From Gilliamella sp. wkB171 (GTDB taxonomy: Bacteria > Pseudomonadota > Gammaproteobacteria > Enterobacterales > Orbaceae): a DNA stretch of 64,000 nucleotides. Below, piece after piece: positions 9,519 to 17,644 of the stretch. The stretch is from NCBI RefSeq assembly GCF_001693755.1, contig NZ_LYST01000008.1, positions 62,001-126,000 on the forward strand, given 5' to 3'. The position numbers and the translations under genes are program-made. A model generated the notes under the pieces. That model ran no database searches and had not been told where the DNA came from. It saw only the letters and a program-made list of their open reading frames with translations. Within the stretch, counting starts at the first letter, position 1. Each line of letters opens with the position of its first letter.

Positions 9519-10451
9519 TCATTTTTGTTTGTTGTCATTTTTTCTCATAAAAATATTATTAAAAATCAGTGCAATAATAGTGATTATCGCACCTATTATT
9601 TCGATACATGAAATAGAATGACCTTGATAGATACCAATAATAAAAGCAATGACTGGGACTAAATTAACAAAAAGAATACCATTAATCGCACCAAGACCAT
9701 TGATACCTGCATTCCAAGTAATGATCACTAAAGTTGTAATGACAAGCACGAAAATATCAAATCCACTAGTGATTAATGCGCTTAGGCTTGGGGGGCTTGC
9801 TAAGTCGAAGAACGATGCGATTAAAGTAATCGCGATAATACTTAATACGCTAAGAGAAGAACTTAATGCCGTTACTCTTAACGCGCTCCATTTGTGTTTT
9901 GTAATCACCATATTTGCAAAATAGGTATAAATAACCCAACAAATTGTAGCGGTAAACAATAGTAAATCACCGAGAAAGCTTGATGAAGCTATCAAATGAT
10001 TAAAATCTCCATTCGTTATAACCAAAACTATTCCTACAAAAGCTAATAGCGTGCATAGAATTGTTTTAATATTAGGTATATTGTGATTGAGGATAGATGA
10101 TAAAATCATTGATAGCATCGGCATTAACGCTAATATGATTGTTGCATGCTCAGCAGATGAAAAACCAATGCCGATAAACGTTAGGAAGTTTAATCCAGCA
10201 AAACCAATTGTGCCAAAAAACCACAATTGAAAAGCTTTTCCTTCCGTTTTATAACTTTTTTTACCTTCGATAACAAGGAGAACAATGCTTACAAGAAAAG
10301 CACCAAGAACGTAGCGAATAAAAGTAAGATAATAACCATCTATGCCAGATGATACCGCATGTTTTGAAGCGGGATACATAATCCCCCAACCAAATACAGT
10401 CACCAATAAATATAATGTGTATTTATAATTTTCTCTTCGAATATCCTTCAT
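9519..10451 (-). CDS. EamA/DMT-family transporter
   Basis: Inner-membrane drug/metabolite transporter superfamily protein of 310 aa with about ten hydrophobic segments, arranged as two EamA repeats. Typical elements are the N-terminal LVTVFGWGIMYPASKHAV, the R-x-x-L-G segment (FIRYVLGAFLVS), the mid-protein GIVLVITNGDF and the C-terminal NLVPVIAFIIGIYQG. Such proteins usually export amino acids, nucleosides or small metabolites; the substrate is not predictable here. It is monocistronic, with AT-rich spacer on both sides. Confidence 0.85.
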   Translation of the reverse strand: MKDIRRENYKYTLYLLVTVFGWGIMYPASKHAVSSGIDGYYLTFIRYVLGAFLVSIVLLVIEGKKSYKTEGKAFQLWFFGTIGFAGLNFLTFIGIGFSSAEHATIILALMPMLSMILSSILNHNIPNIKTILCTLLAFVGIVLVITNGDFNHLIASSSFLGDLLLFTATICWVIYTYFANMVITKHKWSALRVTALSSSLSVLSIIAITLIASFFDLASPPSLSALITSGFDIFVLVITTLVIITWNAGINGLGAINGILFVNLVPVIAFIIGIYQGHSISCIEIIGAIITIIALIFNNIFMRKNDNKQK

Positions 10452-10691
10452 AAAAAAATAACCTACTTTACGTATTATTTATTTTATTGACTTTTATAAT
10501 ATTTTTTTAAGAAAAGATCATTATCGTCGAGGTAATATCATTTGTTACATGCTGTAATAAAAAATTCTACGTTATTGAGTTAGCATTATTATAAGATTGA
10601 GAATCTCTGATTAGATTTTGTTTAAGATATTATTCTTTTTTGAATTGTAATGTGAATCTTTTTATCCTTAATAAATAATCTTTTCTATATC

Positions 10692-11615
10692 TCAATTCAA
10701 ACTATGTGGGTCCAATGTCAATAATTGTTTATTGGCTTGTAACTCTTCAATTATAAAATCAATAAAGACCCGAATTTTAGGTGATAAATATCGATTTGTA
10801 GGCCATATTAATGATAACTTACCTTGTGGCTTCATAAATTCTGTTAAAATTGGCTTGAGTTTTCCTAACTGAATAGCCTCTTTAGCTATGTAAACAGGTA
10901 AATGCGCTATTCCTAAACTATCGATTGTTGCACTTAAACAGGCAAATGAATTATTAAACACAATATTATTGGGTAAATCCAAAGCATCATAGGGTGACTT
11001 AAAAGACCAATTAGCTAAACGTCCATTAGAAGGATGTTTAAAATGAATGCATGTATGTCGAACCAAATCTGAAGGTAATAGAGGTGTACCATGGCATTTA
11101 AAATAATGTGTACTTCCACACACAACATAATTTTGATCGCCAATGCTATGACATATTAATCGAGAATCGTTAAGTTCTCCTATTCTGATGGCAACATCAA
11201 CCCCTTCTTTAATAATATCTACAACATTGTCGTCAAAATCGATAATGAGATCTATATCAGGAAAATTATTTATAAATTTTGGTAAGAGTGGTAATAGAAT
11301 TACATGCCCAAAAATGTGAGGAATATTTAAATGTAGAGTACCTTTTGGATCGCCTAATTTAGCCATTATCATGGAATTAGTGTCATTAATTAAACTTAAG
11401 ATATGTTTACCGCGACTATAAAAAAAAAGTCCCTCTTGAGTTAACCCTATACTTCTAGTTGTTCGATGAAAAAGCCTAGTACCAAGATCTGTTTCAAGTT
11501 TATTTATACATTTCGCAACTGCAGATGCAGATAAACCTAAAATTCGACCGACTTCAGCATAACTGCCCACTTCAGCTACATGAATAAATATTTTCATTCC
11601 TTTAAGACTGTACAT
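10692..11615 (-). CDS. LysR-family transcriptional regulator
   Basis: A 307-aa LysR-type regulator with HTH at residues 1-60 (GMKIFIHVAEVGSYAEVGRI, LSASAVAKCINKLETDLGTR) and a substrate-binding domain beginning near 90. It carries the RTTRSIGLTQEG element common to the CrgA/YhjC-like branch. The HTH residue usually Ser after AV is Ala-Lys here, a minor variation. It is transcribed away from the MFS gene at 11953, with a formyltransferase remnant in between; control of that MFS gene is possible but unproven. Confidence 0.86.
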   Translation of the reverse strand: MYSLKGMKIFIHVAEVGSYAEVGRILGLSASAVAKCINKLETDLGTRLFHRTTRSIGLTQEGLFFYSRGKHILSLINDTNSMIMAKLGDPKGTLHLNIPHIFGHVILLPLLPKFINNFPDIDLIIDFDDNVVDIIKEGVDVAIRIGELNDSRLICHSIGDQNYVVCGSTHYFKCHGTPLLPSDLVRHTCIHFKHPSNGRLANWSFKSPYDALDLPNNIVFNNSFACLSATIDSLGIAHLPVYIAKEAIQLGKLKPILTEFMKPQGKLSLIWPTNRYLSPKIRVFIDFIIEELQANKQLLTLDPHSLN

Positions 11616-11742
11616 ATTAAACTCATTATTAAGGAATTTTTTTCATTATTATAAAGACCAGCTGCCACATTTACAACTTTGACTAATTAAAATAAAGTAA
11701 AAAGAATTTTATTATTACATGTTGTTTTTTATTGAGTATTGA

Positions 11743-11960
11743 ATATCGATTTTTGTTAAAAATAAGGATGAAGTTGACGCTGGTCCTATTATAGATCGTG
11801 AGCCAGTTAAAATAATAATAATATGAATTTGGATAATTTACGCGAATCAATAATTTCTACAGAGAAAAAAATGATATATAAAGCAATAATCGCATTTTTA
11901 GAGAACAGACTAAAACTGTTTGAAGATAAAGTTATCTATGAGGGTTACAAAAATGATTAA
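11743..11960 (+). pseudogene. 3' remnant of a PurN-like formyltransferase gene, frameshifted
   Basis: Two reading frames give consecutive pieces of one protein. Frame one (codons from 11764) reads KDEVDAGPIIDREPVK, containing the E-x-D-x-GPII motif of the formyl-transferase family (PurN/PurU/Fmt). It then hits a stop within the AATAATAATAATA repeat at 11811-11823. A second frame from 11826 reads NLDNLRESIISTEKKM, then YKAIIAFLENRLKLFEDK and ends YEGYKND, like a PurN C-terminus (the helix before a short beta strand). The upstream frame closes at 11740, so the N-terminal two thirds are gone. The tail stop overlaps the MFS start by 8 bases, suggesting a former operon. Family assignment is from motif memory. 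Confidence 0.5.
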
Positions 11961-13125
11961 AATTAAGAACCCTGTGATCAGTGCTAGTCTTATTGCTAGT
12001 ATTCTATTTCTTTCTATTATCAGTCTTGGATTATCTTTATCAATACTGCCATTATATATAAATAAAATTTTTGGTTATTCTGCTTTTTATGTGGGTTTAG
12101 TTGTAGTTGCTGAATCACTTTCAACACTTTTTTCAAGAGTTTATGCTGGAAGATATTCAGATAAATACGGACCCCGTAAAGGAATGACGTTAGGATTAAT
12201 CTTAACTATTTGTTCCGGAGTGCTATTTCTATTTGTCATTTTGTTTATTAGTAACAATCTTTACGGCTATCTAATTATTCTTTTATCAAGAATATTTATG
12301 GGCGTAGGTGAAAGCCTAATATTTACTTGTAGTGGAACATGGCCAATTGGTTTAGTTGGTCGCAAACACGCTGGAAAAATTATGTCATGGGTTGGAATTG
12401 CTATGTTTATAGGACTGGCAATAGGTAATTACTTTGGCACTTTATCTTATTATTACTCTGGGGTAGCCTTATCAACCTTGATAATGATAATGATACCTGC
12501 ATTAGGGTTTATAATTATTTTAATTGTTAAGCCTGTACAAATTACTGAAAATTCTAGTCATGTAACACTTTTATTTGCAATAAAGCGTATTTGGAAAGCG
12601 GGAACTGGTTTTGCATTAGCAAATATAGGTTATGCAAGTATTACAACATTTCTAGTATTATATTTTATTGATAATGGATGGGAAAAACAAAGCCCTCTTG
12701 CATTATCTTTATTTGGTATAGGCTATGTCTTTTCTAGACTAACTTTAGGATGGAAAGCAGATTGTTCTGGACTAAAAATGGTGATTTTTTCATTAATTCT
12801 TGAATCGTTCGGATTAATACTGATAGCTATTCCATCATCTCCATATCAAGCAATGATAGGATCGTTTCTTACTGGATTTGGTCTATCAATGGTTTATCCA
12901 CTTCTTGCCTTACCTGCAATTAAAAGTATGTCAAATCAAGATATTGGTCTTGCTCTAAGTACCTATGAATCGTGTTTTGATATTGGAATTCTTTTATCTG
13001 GCTTTACAGGAGGAATTATTGTGTCGAGTTTTGGTTATAATGCAACTTTTATATTTGCATTTTTATGTAGTTTATTCGCTATATTTCCTTCAATACTTTC
13101 ATATAAACAAATTGAAAGAAATTAA
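11953..13125 (+). CDS. MFS transporter
   Basis: Major facilitator superfamily protein with about 12 membrane segments. I chose ATG 11953 (390 aa) because GAGGG at 11940-11944 is correctly spaced 8 bases upstream; an earlier TTG (11920) is unlikely. The MFS loop 2-3 signature appears as GRYSDKYGPRKGMTLG, and a second related motif (GWKADCSGLKMVIFS) lies in the second half. An R-x-F-M-G-V-G-E segment in helix 4 resembles the YfcJ/YhhS-type subgroup. Substrate unknown. Its start overlaps the stop of the formyltransferase remnant, hinting that both once served one pathway. Confidence 0.85.
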   Translation: MIKIKNPVISASLIASILFLSIISLGLSLSILPLYINKIFGYSAFYVGLVVVAESLSTLFSRVYAGRYSDKYGPRKGMTLGLILTICSGVLFLFVILFISNNLYGYLIILLSRIFMGVGESLIFTCSGTWPIGLVGRKHAGKIMSWVGIAMFIGLAIGNYFGTLSYYYSGVALSTLIMIMIPALGFIIILIVKPVQITENSSHVTLLFAIKRIWKAGTGFALANIGYASITTFLVLYFIDNGWEKQSPLALSLFGIGYVFSRLTLGWKADCSGLKMVIFSLILESFGLILIAIPSSPYQAMIGSFLTGFGLSMVYPLLALPAIKSMSNQDIGLALSTYESCFDIGILLSGFTGGIIVSSFGYNATFIFAFLCSLFAIFPSILSYKQIERN

Positions 13126-13507
13126 AATTAAGCTAAATAGCTAAACATAGTTAGTACGCCAATAGCTATAAGTGCCGCTTTAATTTATTAGGTTCATTAA
13201 TATTTTTAATCTGTCTGAAGCTACGAGCATAAGATAAACTCAGTTCACAAGTAAAAAGCTCTCAACTTGGGGGATGCTTATAGATTACAAATAATCGGCG
13301 AGAATTGTGACTTATTATACCCTATTACCTTAGTTCACAATCATATATTTGCAAGGAAGAGTATCTATGATATCAGTTGTTATTATTGATAATTTTATTG
13401 CTTAAAAAGCATTGCATAACTTTAATTATCTGAATTTATTTTTGTTAAAAAAATCAAACTATCCTCATCTAGCGCTTGGCTAAATGAGGATGAGATTATT
13501 TAAATGA
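13126..13507. other. Convergent intergenic region
   Basis: No gene recognised between the MFS gene and the AEC transporter gene. The only clear structure is the strong hairpin near its right end, listed separately. Confidence 0.4.
13445..13491 (-). terminator. Terminator of the AEC transporter gene
   Basis: ATCCTCAT at 13461-13468 pairs with ATGAGGAT at 13484-13491, extended inside by TAGC/GCTA. On the minus strand it is followed by TTTGATTTTTTT, giving a standard intrinsic terminator 16 bases past the stop of the gene at 13508. Confidence 0.75.
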
Positions 13508-14491
13508 TTAATGAACGCCAGGAATAGTGAATTCCATAATAAGTAATAACGTTGGTAAAATAAAGATAGATAAGATTGTTGAAGCAAAGAAAATACTCGA
13601 CGCGTGCTCTTGTTCGACTTCCCAATCGTAAGCCAAAATAACTGCGGTTGATGCAGTTGGCATCGCTAATAAAAAGACTAACTCTTCGGCCTCGATACCT
13701 TTAAGTCCAAAAAGATGCACGGCAATTAATGCAACAACGGGGGTTACAAAACTCTTTAAAAGAACATTAACCACTAATAGTTTAGATAAATTTAATTGAA
13801 CACCATATATCCCTACACCAACAGCAATAAGTGAAATAAAGTTACATGCATTGGACATAATATCAAAAGTATTAAACACAAAATGCGGCATCCAAGTTAA
13901 ACCATTAGTGACACTAACAATTAACCCTAAAATAACAGCCAAAAACATTGGTTTCATAAGCGAGTTTTTCACTGCGCTAAAAATCATATTGCCAGTTACT
14001 TTACCACCAGATACTTTAGTATGACATAATTCTAATAAGAAAATTGTCATTGGAATCAATGATAAAGCCACAACAAAATTCGCAATAGCGACAGAAATTG
14101 TTGACGATGCACCTAACATTAATGTCAAAAATGGTACGCCCATTCCGCCCATATTAGGGAAGCAGCATAACATTGAATTCATGGTGGTTGATTTTAAATC
14201 TTTACCCAATAAGTATTTATTAGTAATAAAACAGATTATCCACAAGAATGACATTGTGCAGAAAAAAGCAATCATCCAAATGCCGTTAAATATCTCCGAC
14301 GGCTTTGCATGGGCTGTGTGGACAAAAAGTAACGCAGGGAAGACAAAGTTTGATACCAAGCCAGATAATAATTTTTTTGAATCTTTGGTGAAGATTTTTT
14401 GTTGGACACAAAACCAACCCAGAAAGATCAATAAAAAAACAGGAAGACAAGAACTTACAACTTGCCAAACGGCAGACCAAATCAAATTCAT
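13508..14491 (-). CDS. AEC-family (auxin efflux carrier-like) transporter
   Basis: Membrane transporter of 327 aa, Mem_trans family, with about ten hydrophobic segments. Typical are the N-terminal LPVFLLIFLGWFCVQQK, the NFVFPALLF segment with conserved Asn-Pro, the central PNMGGMGVPFLTLMLG motif and the LAMPTASTAVILA repeat of that motif near the C-terminus. Bacterial members carry malate, malonate or other small anions (MleP, MdcF, YfdV); the substrate cannot be decided here. AGGAG lies 9 bases before the ATG. A second, distinct AEC gene is at 30293. Confidence 0.87.
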   Translation of the reverse strand: MNLIWSAVWQVVSSCLPVFLLIFLGWFCVQQKIFTKDSKKLLSGLVSNFVFPALLFVHTAHAKPSEIFNGIWMIAFFCTMSFLWIICFITNKYLLGKDLKSTTMNSMLCCFPNMGGMGVPFLTLMLGASSTISVAIANFVVALSLIPMTIFLLELCHTKVSGGKVTGNMIFSAVKNSLMKPMFLAVILGLIVSVTNGLTWMPHFVFNTFDIMSNACNFISLIAVGVGIYGVQLNLSKLLVVNVLLKSFVTPVVALIAVHLFGLKGIEAEELVFLLAMPTASTAVILAYDWEVEQEHASSIFFASTILSIFILPTLLLIMEFTIPGVH

Positions 14492-15395
14492 TTTTTAAAA
14501 CTCCTAAAAATAATATTACTTAAAATACATATTCGGTATTTGGTTGGATTTTTGGATGAACGCTTATTTTTATAAACCAAATTAAATTAATTAGACAATA
14601 AAGCTGAACATACCTGATGTAAGCTCGGTATATTTATACAAGACATGGTTAACATTAAAATCCCCAGCATCTTTATTGGTCACACAATAACTTGGGCGCT
14701 ATTATAGCTTATTCCGATCTACCTTGTGTTAAGCAAGCCCTAGTAAGATTCTTAAAAAAAGAAAAAACCATTAAAACTTAGTCCGATTTATGTCAAAGGA
14801 ATTTTTTTAAATCAATATAAAATATAACGTTATTAAAATCAAAAAGATGAGTGTTAAATTATAGTAAAAATAAAATCTATATAAAAAGGCCTTAAAGTAT
14901 AGCTTAAGTATAGATAATTGGTGTAAATGTTCAGTCGATAATAAATCAATTTATTTAATTGACTTATATCTATTTATTTATCATTAAGCGGGTTAGTTAT
15001 TTTACAAAAAACCCGCAAGATAATCATCAAAAGGTAACAGTATTCATGACAATTATCTTTAAAATTAATTAACAATTAATCAATATAACGTAAATTATTT
15101 ATTGGTCCGCAAAGATAAGGCACAAATTTGATAGGGAAATTATCGATTATTGGTTGTTTAAGTCAATTTAAATTAAGATCATTTAACCACCATTTTTTAA
15201 TTTATTATATCGGCTAACCTAGCAGTAAACATGTTAATTTTTGGCTATTATTTAGTCCATTTCGATCTATTTACATTAGTTTTTATTGAATCCTCAAAAA
15301 TAAACTGTATATTTATACAGTGAAATTCGTTTTTTATCACGAATTAAATAGATGTAATTCCGTTAGTATCGATAAATTATGTTAGGAGAGTATGC
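14492..15395. other. 900-base region without a recognised gene
   Basis: No frame gives a protein I can support. The left part is the promoter region of the AEC gene; the right end carries the LexA box and leader of umuD. A hairpin GCGGGTT (14988-14994) / AACCCGC (15010-15016) with a 15-nt loop is present but has no T-run. The rest is AT-rich. Confidence 0.45.
15305..15320. promoter_or_regulatory. LexA (SOS) box upstream of umuDC
   Basis: CTGTATATTTATACAG is a perfect CTG-N10-CAG operator with the alternating AT core of strong enterobacterial LexA sites. It lies 75 bases before the umuD start, so umuDC should be induced by DNA damage. Confidence 0.88.
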
Positions 15396-15845
15396 TTGCG
15401 TAAAGTTTCTATTATTGTGCTTGGCATGGTGGATGGTTCAGTAAAAAAACATTTACCTTTGGTTGATACGCCCGTCAGGGCGGGTTTTCCTTCTCCGGCG
15501 GATGATTATTTGGAAACTAAACTTGATCTTACCGATCACTTAGTTAAACATCCAAGCGCAACCTATTATATCAAAGCACAAGGCGATTCAATGATTAATT
15601 ACGGCATTTATAGTGGTGATCTGCTAGTTGTAGATCGCTCTTTAATGCCGCAGATAGAAGATATTGTGGTCGCTGCTGTTGATGGTGAATTAACCTGTAA
15701 ATGTTTAGGGCTTATTAATGGGCAACACCATTTATTGTCGGGCAATGAATTTTATCCGCCCATTTCGCTAGCGGGTAAAGAGGTACATATTTGGGGCGTA
15801 GTAATACATACGATTCACTCCTTGCGAAAGCGTGGCAACACATGA
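15396..15845 (+). CDS. umuD: UmuD translesion polymerase subunit / S24 autopeptidase
   Basis: Becomes UmuD' by RecA-stimulated self-cleavage and joins UmuC as DNA polymerase V. Start is a TTG with AGGAGAG at 15384-15390; the nearby ATG at 15392 is closed by a stop after three codons. Cleavage occurs in RAGFPSP (A29-G30), so Ala-Gly as in LexA rather than the Cys-Gly of E. coli UmuD. The catalytic dyad is S65 in QGDSMI and K102 in LTCKCL. At 149 aa it is about ten residues longer than E. coli UmuD. Its stop overlaps the umuC start as ATGA, and the operon has a perfect LexA box. Confidence 0.92.
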   Translation: MRKVSIIVLGMVDGSVKKHLPLVDTPVRAGFPSPADDYLETKLDLTDHLVKHPSATYYIKAQGDSMINYGIYSGDLLVVDRSLMPQIEDIVVAAVDGELTCKCLGLINGQHHLLSGNEFYPPISLAGKEVHIWGVVIHTIHSLRKRGNT

Positions 15846-17107
15846 TTGGTTTGATTGATTGTAATAACTTTTATGCTTCGTGTGAGCGAGTTTTTAACCC
15901 AAAACTAGAAAAAAGACCAATTGGTATTTTGTCCAATAATGATGGTTGTGTTATCGCTCGCTCAAATGAACTTAAGCCATTAGTACCAATGGGTATGCCC
16001 GCATATCGAATTGAACCCAAAATCCGTAAACACATTACTTTATTAAGCTCGAACTATGAACTTTATGGCGACATGAGCCAACGGGTTTTTAATACAGTCG
16101 GTCACTATACTGCCGATATTCAACCCTACTCCATTGATGAAGCCTTTATTCAATTAAATGGGTTTAGCGATGTGATAGCACATTGCCAAAATTTAAGAAC
16201 AATTGTAAAACGAGATACAGGTATTCCTGTCAGCATTGGTATTGCAACAACCCACACTTTAGCAAAGTTAGCAAATCATATAGCGAAAAAACAGGCTAGA
16301 TATCAGGGCGTCTACCACCTTCCTGACAAGCCTGTTTTATTGGATAAAATTTTAAAAATATTTCCAGTAGAAGAGATTTGGGGTGTGGGTAGACGTATTG
16401 CCCAAAAATTACAAGCATTAAATATTCATAGCGCATGGGATCTACGTCAAGCAAATTTAAAACAGATTAGACAACAATTTTCAGTCGTACTTGAACGTAC
16501 AGCACTCGAGCTACAAGGTGTCAACTGCATTGAATTAGATGATCTCAACACGCCTAAACAAAACATCATGACATCGCGAAGTTTTGGACAACTAACTGGG
16601 GAATTATTTGATATACAAGAAGCCATTCGCATTCATGCCAGTCGAGGAGCTGAAAAACTAAGACAGCAAAACGCTATTGCTAATGCGGTGCTAGTCTTTT
16701 TGAAAACCAACCGCTTTCGTCAAGATTTAATGCAATATAATCCTTCAATTGTAGTCCCTTTATTAACACCAACTGATGATACAAGACTAATTATTCACAC
16801 TGCACAAAAAGGGTTACAGGCTATTTATAGAAAAGGTTTTTTGTTTATGAAAGCGGGCGTAATGTTACTTGATTTAAAGGTAAAAGATAGCTTCTGTCAA
16901 ACTGATTTATTTAGTTCTGAGCTTACGCCTAACTTACAACAAAAAAGTGATCAATTAATGAAAACAATCGATAACATTAATCAAAAAATGGGCAAAAATA
17001 CCATTCAATTAGGGGGTAATAGAAAAACGGCACCTTGGCAAATTAAAAGGGAACTGCTCAGTAAACGTTACACTACGCGCTGGGATGAATTACCACTAGT
17101 TAAATAA
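15842..17107 (+). CDS. umuC: DNA polymerase V catalytic subunit UmuC
   Basis: Y-family translesion polymerase. ATG 15842, overlapping the umuD stop by four bases, gives 421 aa against 422 in E. coli; the upstream TTG at 15791 lies inside umuD and is rejected. Catalytic acidic residues are visible: D6 in GLIDCNNF and D99-E100 in YSIDEAF. The steric-gate region NNFYASCERVF is intact, and the finger motif SNNDGCVIARSNE is typical. Little-finger and C-terminal UmuC domains follow, including MTSRSFG. Damage-inducible through the LexA box ahead of umuD. No sign of decay. Confidence 0.95.
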   Translation: MIGLIDCNNFYASCERVFNPKLEKRPIGILSNNDGCVIARSNELKPLVPMGMPAYRIEPKIRKHITLLSSNYELYGDMSQRVFNTVGHYTADIQPYSIDEAFIQLNGFSDVIAHCQNLRTIVKRDTGIPVSIGIATTHTLAKLANHIAKKQARYQGVYHLPDKPVLLDKILKIFPVEEIWGVGRRIAQKLQALNIHSAWDLRQANLKQIRQQFSVVLERTALELQGVNCIELDDLNTPKQNIMTSRSFGQLTGELFDIQEAIRIHASRGAEKLRQQNAIANAVLVFLKTNRFRQDLMQYNPSIVVPLLTPTDDTRLIIHTAQKGLQAIYRKGFLFMKAGVMLLDLKVKDSFCQTDLFSSELTPNLQQKSDQLMKTIDNINQKMGKNTIQLGGNRKTAPWQIKRELLSKRYTTRWDELPLVK

Positions 17108-17493
17108 ACATAAAGTTTACATCATAATCAATTTATAACTTGAGTAACATATTAACTAAAATTCTCAATAAAATAATAAATAAATGGTTTACGTTTGCTT
17201 AAATTTTGTTGCTAAGAGATATAAAACACAGACTAGATAGTTAATTGCTTAATCAATCAGAACCGACCTTTTTAAAGGCTTTAGCGTCGAAAAATCAAAT
17301 CACTGCAATTTGATGGTAAATTTATTTGATTGTAAATATTAAGATGCAGATGTTGTTAATAGAACAATTATTCAATTGTGTTATTCATATTTTGAAAGTC
17401 AATATTTCAAATCTAATTAAAATCGCATCTAATATTAATAATCCATACAGCTATGTAGCGATTTTTAAGTTTGTACACAAAATAGTCATTCCA

Positions 17494-17541
17494 ATAAAAA
17501 GACTATATAGGTGTAAGTCTCTTGCTTTATACCTATATAGT
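17494..17541 (-). terminator. Long hairpin, probable terminator
   Basis: ACTATATAGGTGTAA (17502-17516) pairs with TTATACCTATATAGT (17527-17541), 15 bp with one GT pair and a 10-nt loop. On the minus strand CTTTTTATTGG follows. It lies about 100 bases past the stop of the minus-strand gene at 17645. Confidence 0.55.
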
Positions 17542-17597
17542 AGCTAACTTGCAACTAATGAGGCATCTAAAAATACACCTAACTAACCATTACATAA

Positions 17598-17625
17598 CTT
17601 AGCTCCTATAAAATAGGAACTAAGT
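17598..17625 (-). terminator. Second hairpin downstream of the adhesin-like gene
   Basis: ACTTAGCTCCTAT and ATAGGAACTAAGT form a near-perfect stem (one mismatch) with a 2-nt spacer, about 20 bases past the stop at 17645. There is no clear T-run, so it may stabilise the message end rather than terminate it. Confidence 0.35.
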
Positions 17626-17644
17626 ATATAGTTTCACAATATTT

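Larger units (their letters stand above)
17108..17644. other. Gene-free region between umuC and the first adhesin-like gene
   Basis: A 73-codon frame at 17326-17547 has no recognisable features and is not accepted. Two hairpins lie near the right end (listed separately), both better placed to end transcription of the minus-strand gene at 17645 than of umuC. Confidence 0.45.

Noticed and set aside
9649-9924. 91-codon plus-strand frame
   Set aside because: Antisense to the EamA transporter gene, a shadow frame.
14988-15016. Terminator in the gap before umuD
   Set aside because: A 7-bp hairpin without a T-run and with no gene end nearby.
15392-15403. ATG start for umuD at 15392
   Set aside because: It meets a stop after three codons; the TTG at 15396 is in the UmuD frame.
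17326-17547. 73-codon plus-strand frame
   Set aside because: Low-complexity AT-rich translation, no ribosome site, and it runs into a terminator hairpin of the opposite gene.
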